Origin: Actinomycetes bacterium
Lineage (GTDB): Bacteria; Actinomycetota; Acidimicrobiia; Acidimicrobiales; GCA-2861595
DNA length: 42,900 bases
Direction: 5' to 3'
Assembly: GCA_023264975.1 (NCBI GenBank)
Contig: JAHFUS010000033.1
Location: 1-42,900 of the forward strand
Position numbers and translations under genes: made by a program. Of the stretch, positions 37,709-42,900 are shown one piece after another (within the stretch, counting starts at the first letter, position 1; each line of letters opens with the position of its first letter). Under the pieces are notes generated by a model. The model worked only from the letters and a program-made list of their open reading frames with translations, did not search any database and was not told the origin of the DNA.

Positions 37709-38733
37709 TGGGGGTAAGCCGCCGTGTCGCCGGCGCCCAGGGCGATATCGACCGCTTCGAGCGCGGAGGCGTCGCCACCGAGCGCGCTGGTGATGGTGGC
37801 GTAGTCGAACCGCATGAGACCGGCCCACGAATGCTCCGGCGCGCCCGGCCTCCCGGGCAGGTCGTCGTCGCGGAGCACGTCGACGTAGGCCGCGCCGGCC
37901 TCCCGCCCGATCTGTTCGAGCACGGGGCTCGGGAAGACCTCGCTGCCGAAGATGGCGGGCACGCCCTGGCTCCTCACCTGGTCGATCAGGCGCGCCACCT
38001 CCCGGGGGGTGGGGTCCTCGAAGTCGGAGACCTGGATGGCCCCCACGACGTCCCAGCCGTACTCCTCGGCGAAGTACGCGTACGCGTCGTGGTAGGTGAG
38101 CAGCTTGCGGTCGCCCTCTGGGATGGTGGCGAATGCCCGGCGCATGGCCGTGTCGAGCCGGCCGACCAAGTCCGAGAAGGCTTCGTAGTTGGCGTCGTAG
38201 GCGGCGGCATTGGCGCGGTCGCGCCGCACAAGGGTGTCCCGGACGACGCGCGCATAGCTCACTGCGTACTTCGGATCGGTCCACAGGTGGGGATTGGGCT
38301 TCCCGTCCTTCTTCGGGAACGAGAAGTCGTAGATGTACCGGTCCTCGGGGATCGACTCGGTGCCCAGCTCGACCACCTCCGCTCCGTCCTTGATGCTCGA
38401 CCGGGCCAGCTCGACGGTTGGCTCCTCGAGTCGCAGCCCGTTGACGAACACCACGTCAGCGGTGGCGAGCAGCTCGGCCGCGCTCGGCTTCGGCTCGAAC
38501 GTGTGCGAGTTGGTGCCCTCCGGGACGATGCCGGTGATGTCGACCTTGTCACCGCCCACGGCCGCCACGATGCTGGTGATCGGCGCCACCGTGGTGACCA
38601 CCCGCAGCCCGCCGGAGCCACCGGTGCCTCCCTCTTCGGCGCCAGAGCTTCCGCATCCGGTGGCCGAGGCGGCGAGCACCGCCGCGGCCACGCCCATCCG
38701 CCACCTTGGGCGGCCATGAGTCCCTAGCGGCAC
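37705..38733 (-). CDS. metal-binding substrate-binding lipoprotein, system 2
   Basis: A 342-residue cluster-9 lipoprotein. A basic start (RPRWR) and hydrophobic stretch end in a lipobox (ASATGC). Metal ligands: NSHTFEPKPSAAELL, NPHLWTDPKYA, TYHDAYAYFAEEYGW, and an acidic residue near IFGSEVFPSPVLEQIGREAG or DVLRDDDLPG. A third histidine rather than glutamate leans to zinc, though manganese is possible. GTG 38733 is chosen because TAGGCT (38741-38746) lies seven bases upstream, as in znuA; an ATG at 38697 with AAGGTGG upstream is the alternative. Confidence 0.9.
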   Translation of the reverse strand: MPLGTHGRPRWRMGVAAAVLAASATGCGSSGAEEGGTGGSGGLRVVTTVAPITSIVAAVGGDKVDITGIVPEGTNSHTFEPKPSAAELLATADVVFVNGLRLEEPTVELARSSIKDGAEVVELGTESIPEDRYIYDFSFPKKDGKPNPHLWTDPKYAVSYARVVRDTLVRRDRANAAAYDANYEAFSDLVGRLDTAMRRAFATIPEGDRKLLTYHDAYAYFAEEYGWDVVGAIQVSDFEDPTPREVARLIDQVRSQGVPAIFGSEVFPSPVLEQIGREAGAAYVDVLRDDDLPGRPGAPEHSWAGLMRFDYATITSALGGDASALEAVDIALGAGDTAAYPQ

Positions 38734-38801
38734 AGGGACGAGCCTATAGGCGAGCTGGAGGTAACTGCGTCCAGATCGCAATACTTCGGTAACCTGCTGT
38801 G
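38734..38801. promoter_or_regulatory. divergent promoter region of metal system 2 and its regulator
   Basis: Leaderless-type -10 elements face out: TAGGCT (38746-38741, minus) and TAACCT (38790-38795, plus). In the middle is a weak 15-bp dyad TGCGTCCAGATCGCA (38766-38780), and GGTAAC occurs directly repeated at 38760 and 38788. One of these may bind the adjacent Fur-family regulator. Confidence 0.4.
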
Positions 38802-39230
38802 GTGAACGGACAGCTGACCGGTCTGCTGGCGCTGCTCCGGGAGAACCGGGTGCGCGTCACCGTGCCCCGCCGGGCCATCCTCGAGTCGCTGGTGGAGCTG
38901 GGCCCCCATGTCACCGCCGAGGAGCTGGCCGGCCATGTCCAGGCTCGCTATCCCGAGGTGCACGGGTCCACCGTGTACCGCACGCTCGACCGGCTCACGG
39001 TGCTCGGCGTGGTGGAGCACGTCCACCTCGGCCACGGCCGCGCCGTCTTTCACGTGGCCGACGCCGGCCACCAGCACCTCCACTGCGACGGCTGCGGCGT
39101 CGTGGTCGAGGCTCCGGACGAGCTGTTCAGCGACCTCGTCCGGGCCGTCGAGGAGCGCTACGGGTTCGAGCTCGGCCTCGATCACTTCGCCCTGGGCGGG
39201 CGCTGCCGGCTCTGCCGGTCGGCCGGCTGA
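38802..39230 (+). CDS. Fur-family metal regulator, system 2
   Basis: A 142-residue Fur-family protein. NRVRVTVPRRAILESLVELGPHVTAEELAGHVQARYPEVHGSTVYRTLDRLTVLGVVEHVHLG is the DNA-binding part; AGHQHLHCDGCGVVVEAPDELF and FALGGRCRLC hold the metal and CxxC sites. It shares a short promoter region with the binding-protein gene, so local control is likely. The GTG at 38802, six bases behind TAACCT, is preferred over GTG 38799. Which metal it senses is unknown. Confidence 0.9.
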   Translation: MNGQLTGLLALLRENRVRVTVPRRAILESLVELGPHVTAEELAGHVQARYPEVHGSTVYRTLDRLTVLGVVEHVHLGHGRAVFHVADAGHQHLHCDGCGVVVEAPDELFSDLVRAVEERYGFELGLDHFALGGRCRLCRSAG

Positions 39231-39237
39231 GTCCGGG

Positions 39238-39738
39238 CTACCAGCCCTCGGTGCCCGGCGCTCCCTTGAACGGGCCCACGATGCCGGACGTGATCCACCC
39301 GCCGTAGAACCCGCCCTGCTGCGCCTGCACTGGCTCCAGGCCGATCACGCACAGCTCGACCCGAGCCGGGTAGAAGGCCACGAGGCCGGCCAGCTCCTCG
39401 TAGCCCGGAGACGGCTCGAGGTAGGTCCACGCCGCGTCGATCGAGGTCTGCTTCTTGTGGGTGAGCGTGAGGTACGTGGCGACGCCCTTGTACTCGCAGA
39501 AGCTCGTGCGGCCACTCGGCTGCAGCGCGTCGGGGAGGATGTTGCCCGGGGGCAGGTAGTAGACCGGCGGGTGGCTGGTCTCGAGCACCCGGTAGGACGA
39601 CAGCGTGACGGCGATCGTCTCCGCCGCGAACACCACTTCGACCTGCTCGGTGCGGTGCTCGACGCGGGGCGGGCGGGGGTAGTCCCACACCGATTCCTGG
39701 TCGGGCCCGGGCGGGACGGGTTGCGGTCGGGGCGCCAT
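39238..39738 (-). CDS. DUF427 domain protein
   Basis: A 166-residue protein. ESVWDYPRPPRVEHRTEQVEVVFAAETIAVTLSSYRVLETSHPPVYYLPPGNI and FCEYKGVATYLTL, plus WTYLEPSPGYEELAGLVAFYPARVEL, match the DUF427 beta-tent fold throughout. The biochemical role is unknown. A TAGGAT element lies ten bases before ATG 39738. It converges with the regulator gene of metal system 2. Confidence 0.9.
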   Translation of the reverse strand: MAPRPQPVPPGPDQESVWDYPRPPRVEHRTEQVEVVFAAETIAVTLSSYRVLETSHPPVYYLPPGNILPDALQPSGRTSFCEYKGVATYLTLTHKKQTSIDAAWTYLEPSPGYEELAGLVAFYPARVELCVIGLEPVQAQQGGFYGGWITSGIVGPFKGAPGTEGW

Positions 39739-40156
39739 GTCGGACCGGATCCTACGGGCGGGGCGGCGTTTCCGGTGGCGGGAGGTGGCGCCGGCGGCTG
39801 GCCGCCACGGCGTCGGGGGCGGCGTGGTCCGCCCGCTGGGGCGACTGCTCCCGGGCCCAGGTCGCGGTAGGCGGGTCGGGCGCCCTGGAGCACGAACACG
39901 GGCCGGCCCGACACCGCCATGGCCACGCCGCCCTCGTCCAGCGTCGCCCCCTTCACCGGCGCGGCGGTGACGGTGGCGTTGCCCTTCTTCAGCGCCGAGG
40001 TGGCCAGCTGCACCACCTGCGCCCCGTAGCGGACCGTGCCGCGGGACAACGACCCCCGACGAGCCCACGACCACAGCCGGCGCGACACCGAGGTCGTCTT
40101 CCGGCGCACCGTCGGCCCCGGGTCCCGGGGCGGAGCGTCAGTGTGGTCGGCTTCAT
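39739..40156 (-). other. unassigned stretch with a possible small or decayed gene
   Basis: No confident gene fills these 418 bases. A leaderless-type TACTCT (40164-40169) lies seven bases before an ATG at 40156, but that frame gives an Arg/Cys-rich 53-residue chain. Another minus frame, open from GTG 40109, reads protein-like (GTVRYGAQVVQLATSALKKG, then ATLDEGGVAMAVSGRPVFVLQG) before turning Pro/Arg-rich and running into the DUF427 gene. A frameshift linking the two would make one gene, so this may be a broken or mis-sequenced ORF. Confidence 0.3.
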
Positions 40157-40180
40157 GCGCCGGAGAGTACGGAGGGCGTC

Positions 40181-40251
40181 CTGAACGGGGCTGAAGGGGC
40201 AGAGCGCCTACCGTCTCGTTCAGCGGCGCTTCAGCTGCGGTCGGCGACCAT
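40181..40251 (+). promoter_or_regulatory. promoter region of the two-component operon with direct-repeat operator
   Basis: TTCAGCGGCGCTTCAGC (40219-40235) is a direct repeat with 11-base period, the usual layout for OmpR/PhoB-family sites. A divergent pair CTGAACGGGGCTGAA lies at 40181-40195 on the other strand sense. A -10-like GACCAT (40246-40251) starts 27 bases after the repeat. A near copy stands before the PepSY gene at 42375, which supports autoregulation. Confidence 0.55.
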
Positions 40252-40293
40252 CGCCGGCACGGCTCGGGCCCCGATGCCGCGGAGGGGCGCTCC

Positions 40294-40971
40294 ATGCGGA
40301 TCCTGGTGGTCGAGGACGAGAAGCGGTTGGCGGCCGGACTGCGCAACGGTCTGGAGGCGGACGGCTTCGCCGTCGACGTCGCCCTCGACGGTACGGACGG
40401 CCTCTGGATGGCACGCGAGCACGCCTATGACGCCATCGTCCTCGACATCATGCTCCCGGGGCTCAATGGCTTCCGCGTCTGCGCCACGCTGCGGGAGGAG
40501 GGCGTCTGGTCGCCCATCCTCATGCTGACGGCCAAGGACGGCGAGTGGGACGAGGTGGAGGCGCTCGACACCGGCGCCGATGACTACCTCACCAAGCCCT
40601 TCTCCCACGCCGTCCTCGTCGCCCGCCTCCGCGCCCTGCTGCGACGGGGCGCCGAGAAGCGCCCGGCCATACTCGAGGCCGGGGACCTCCGGGTCGACCC
40701 GGCGTCCAGGCGGGCATGGCGGGGCGAGGTCGAGGTCGAGCTCACGACCCGGGAGCTGGCGCTGCTGGAGTTCCTCGTGCGGCGACGGGGCGACGTCGTG
40801 TCGAAGCGCGAGATCCTCGACCACGTGTGGGACTACGACTTCGAGGGCGACGACAACATCGTGGAGGTGTACGTGCGGCACCTGCGCGACAAGCTCGACC
40901 GCCCCTTCGGGCGCGAGGCCATCGAGACGGTCCGGGGCGCCGGCTACCGGTTGGCGGCCGGGGGCGGATGA
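40294..40971 (+). CDS. OmpR/PhoB-family response regulator
   Basis: A 225-residue regulator. The receiver domain (1-118) begins MRILVVEDEKRLAAGL with the acidic pair, has phosphoacceptor D51 in VLDIMLPG, the T in MLTAKD and lysine in LTKPFS. The winged-helix effector (about 128-222) shows ELTTRELALLEFLVRRRGDVVSKREILDHVWDYDFEGDDNIVEVYVRHLRDKLD and TVRGAGYRL. ATG 40294 follows GGAGGGG. The stop overlaps the histidine kinase start (ATGA). Confidence 0.97.
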   Translation: MRILVVEDEKRLAAGLRNGLEADGFAVDVALDGTDGLWMAREHAYDAIVLDIMLPGLNGFRVCATLREEGVWSPILMLTAKDGEWDEVEALDTGADDYLTKPFSHAVLVARLRALLRRGAEKRPAILEAGDLRVDPASRRAWRGEVEVELTTRELALLEFLVRRRGDVVSKREILDHVWDYDFEGDDNIVEVYVRHLRDKLDRPFGREAIETVRGAGYRLAAGGG

Positions 40972-42368
40972 CCGGGCGCTCCGCGGGCGATGGCCGGAGC
41001 GACGGTGTGAGGCCCCTGCGATCGAGGTTGGGCACGGTGCGGTTCCGCACGACCGTCGCCGCTGTTTTCGTCGTCGCCATCGCCTTGCTGGCCGGCGGCG
41101 CCGCCCTCGTCGTCGCCATGAGCCACATCCTCACCGACGAGGCCCGCACGGCCGCATCCCTGCGCGCCGCCGACGTGGCCGCCGCCCTCGGGGCGGGGGC
41201 GGGGCCCGCCCAGCTGGCGGTCGGCGACGCCGAGGAGCTCGTCATCCAGGTGGTGGACGCCGGCGGGGCGGTGGTGGCGTCGAGCCCCAACGTCCGGGGC
41301 CGGCCTGTGATCGCTCGGCTCCGGCCCGGCCGGTCCACCACGGTCGACCTCGCCCTCGACGACCATCCGTTCGTCGCCGTCGCAGCGGCCGCCGACACGG
41401 GCGCCGGGCGCCTCACCGTCATCGTGGCCCGCACGCTCGACACCGTCGACGAGTCCACCGCCGCGGTGACGCGCCTGCTGGCGGTGGGCCTGCCGCTCCT
41501 GCTCCTCGTCGTGGCCACCACCACGTGGAAGGTCGTCGGGCGGGCGCTCGCCCCCGTCGAGTCGATCCGAAAGGAGGTCGACGGGATCTCCGCCGCCGAG
41601 CTCCACCGCCGCGTCCCCGAGCCCGCCGGCACCGACGAGGTCGGCCGGCTGGCGGGCACCATGAACCGGATGCTCGACCGGCTCCAGGGCGCCCAGGAGC
41701 GCCAGCGCCGGTTCATCTCCGACGCCTCCCACGAGCTCCGGTCACCCGTCGCCACCATCCGCCAGCACGCCGAGGTCGCCCTCGCCCATCCGGCCCGCAC
41801 GGAGGTGGGTGACCTGGCGGGCACCGTCCTGGCCGAGGGTCTGCGACTGCAGTCCCTGGTGGACGACCTCCTGCTGCTGGCCCGGGCCGACGAGCACACC
41901 CTGCAGCTGCGCCGCCGCCCCGTCGACCTCGACGACCTGGTGCTCGACGAAGCCCGGCGGCTTCGCTCCCACGCCTCGCTCGGCGTCGACACGTCGGCGG
42001 TCTCAGCCGGCCGCGTCGAGGCCGACATCGCCTCGTTGCGCCGGGTGCTGCGCAACCTGGTCGACAACGCCGCCCGCCATGCCCGCACGCGGGTGGCGTT
42101 CTCCTTGGCCGAGCACGACGGCCACGTGGTGCTCGACGTGGACGACGACGGGCCGGGCATCCCGGCCGCCGAGCGCGGTCGGGTCCTCGAGCGCTTCGTA
42201 CGCCTGGACGACGCCCGGGCCCGCGATGACGGGGGTCGCGGCCTCGGCCTCTCCATCGTGTCCGAGCTGGTGGCCGCCCACGGCGGCACGGTGTCGGTCG
42301 CCGAGAGCCCCTTGGGCGGCGCCCGGATCCGGGTCAGCCTCGCCGGCCTCGCCGATCGGGATGGCTGA
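40968..42368 (+). CDS. sensor histidine kinase
   Basis: A 466-residue membrane kinase: helix 1 (about 26-50), an extracytoplasmic sensor region of about 110 residues, helix 2 (about 165-185), a HAMP linker, then the H box FISDASHELRSPVATIRQHAEVA (H255), N box LRNLVDNAARHA, G1 DVDDDGPGIP and G2 GGRGLGLSIVSELVAAHGG. It should phosphorylate the regulator encoded just upstream, with which it is translationally coupled. The stimulus is unknown; the PepSY gene downstream suggests an envelope-related cue. Confidence 0.96.
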   Translation: MTGRSAGDGRSDGVRPLRSRLGTVRFRTTVAAVFVVAIALLAGGAALVVAMSHILTDEARTAASLRAADVAAALGAGAGPAQLAVGDAEELVIQVVDAGGAVVASSPNVRGRPVIARLRPGRSTTVDLALDDHPFVAVAAAADTGAGRLTVIVARTLDTVDESTAAVTRLLAVGLPLLLLVVATTTWKVVGRALAPVESIRKEVDGISAAELHRRVPEPAGTDEVGRLAGTMNRMLDRLQGAQERQRRFISDASHELRSPVATIRQHAEVALAHPARTEVGDLAGTVLAEGLRLQSLVDDLLLLARADEHTLQLRRRPVDLDDLVLDEARRLRSHASLGVDTSAVSAGRVEADIASLRRVLRNLVDNAARHARTRVAFSLAEHDGHVVLDVDDDGPGIPAAERGRVLERFVRLDDARARDDGGRGLGLSIVSELVAAHGGTVSVAESPLGGARIRVSLAGLADRDG

Positions 42369-42374
42369 GGGCCG

Positions 42375-42407
42375 TTCAGCCCGGCCTCAGCAGCCGCGTG
42401 TCACCCT
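42375..42407 (+). promoter_or_regulatory. direct-repeat operator and promoter of the PepSY gene
   Basis: TTCAGCCCGGCCTCAGC (42375-42391) matches 13 of 17 bases of the repeat before the response regulator gene. It starts 72 bases before the PepSY ATG, compared with 75 bases in front of the regulator gene, and CACCCT at 42402-42407 takes the place of GACCAT at the same 27-base offset. It lies six bases after the kinase stop codon. Confidence 0.55.
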
Positions 42408-42446
42408 GTCCTTGCCGGGAGATCCGGCGTTGAAGGAGGAACGGAC

Positions 42447-42782
42447 ATGACGAAGAGGAAGTGGATCGCAGCAGCGGTGGTCGCAGTGGCGGTGACGGGA
42501 ACCGGCGCCGGCCTGGCCATGGCCAACGGCGGTGGCGACGACAGCGACGGGCCCATCACCGGCACGGCGCTGGAGCAGGCGACAACCGCGGCACTTGCCT
42601 CCACCGGCGGTGGTCGGGTCACCGACACCGAGGTCGGCGACGAGGAGAGCTACTACGAGGTCGAGGTCACCCTGGCGGACGGCAGCCAGGTCGACGTGCA
42701 GCTCGACGAGAGCTTCAACGTCGTCGGCTCCAAGGCCGACCGCGAAGGCGCCGAGGACGAGAACTCGGCCGACGGCGATTAG
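42447..42782 (+). CDS. exported PepSY-domain protein
   Basis: A 111-residue protein with a signal peptide (KRKWIAAAVVAVAVTGTGAGLAMA), then one PepSY module: ITGTALEQATTAALASTGGGRVTDTEVGDEESYYEVEVTLADGSQVDVQLDESFNVVG. The tail is acidic (EGAEDENSADGD). PepSY proteins are thought to inhibit or modulate extracellular proteases or to feed back on two-component sensors. ATG 42447 has GGAGG seven bases upstream. It probably belongs to the regulon of the two-component system before it. Confidence 0.9.
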   Translation: MTKRKWIAAAVVAVAVTGTGAGLAMANGGGDDSDGPITGTALEQATTAALASTGGGRVTDTEVGDEESYYEVEVTLADGSQVDVQLDESFNVVGSKADREGAEDENSADGD

Positions 42783-42900
42783 CCCCGATCATTCACCCGA
42801 CGATCCCATTCGCCGAACGGACGCAGGAAACGCGCTCGTGTTGGGGTGGGGGGAGTCGATCGCCATAGCTGCGGCACGGGCGCGGCCGTCGGCACGCGCG

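Noticed and set aside
42783-42900. Gene or terminator at the right edge
   Set aside because: No convincing ORF, stem-loop with T tract or promoter was visible in the last 118 bases.
1-42900. CRISPR array, insertion sequence or prophage
   Set aside because: No regularly spaced repeats, transposase or phage structural genes were seen; all sizeable genes are housekeeping, transport or regulatory.

Overview
The window is a 42.9 kb piece of a very GC-rich bacterial chromosome, almost certainly from an actinobacterium (Actinomycetota). Markers that support this are an MshA-type mycothiol glycosyltransferase, a rex gene leading a haem operon (the order known from Streptomyces), a nickel superoxide dismutase with its protease, an RsiG-like coiled-coil protein, EgtD, and many start codons lying directly behind a TANNNT -10 element (leaderless mRNAs). 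A deep, non-Streptomyces lineage such as Acidimicrobiia fits, but that is inference. No phage, transposase, CRISPR array or rRNA was seen; the content is housekeeping and stress-related.

Layout. 1-7.4 kb: the tail of an unknown gene, then a seven-gene minus-strand operon, rex - precorrin-2 dehydrogenase - hemA - hemC - cobA/hemD fusion - hemB - hemL, covering glutamyl-tRNA to uroporphyrinogen III plus a siroheme branch under a redox repressor. 7.4-10.2 kb: a 7-TM protein, a SAM hydroxide adenosyltransferase coupled to a 29-residue membrane peptide, an excisionase-type HTH protein and proC. 10.4-15.6 kb: an exported vanadium-haloperoxidase/PAP2-like lipoprotein, a DM13 lipoprotein, a coiled-coil M23 peptidase and mshA. 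15.7-17.9 kb: rsiG-like gene coupled to sodX, divergent sodN, and a PuuD-like membrane protein. 17.9-24.8 kb: CdsA-like, MoaD-like, MaoC, histidine phosphatase, YgjP-type metallopeptidase, a small membrane protein, alpha/beta hydrolase, ABC1 kinase, DksA/TraR-like and a DUF4177-like protein. 24.9-25.7 kb: tRNA-Lys, tandem duplications and tiny membrane proteins. 25.7-28.4 kb: egtD, an esterase, and sdhD/sdhC with two small ORFs. 28.5-39.2 kb: two metal ABC transporters (ABC-3 family), each beside its own Fur-family regulator, flanking a YibE/F protein, serS and a fused ABC-2 exporter. 39.2-42.9 kb: a DUF427 protein, an unassigned stretch, and a two-component system followed by a PepSY protein.

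The most notable observations are: a recurring leaderless promoter signature at about 17 start codons; short repeat-derived micro-ORFs that sit exactly between cotranscribed genes with overlapping stop/start codons at both ends; an RsiG-like protein that keeps the c-di-GMP signature; a matched pair of direct-repeat operator candidates in front of the two-component operon and the PepSY gene; and several small membrane ORFs (43, 29 and 19 residues).
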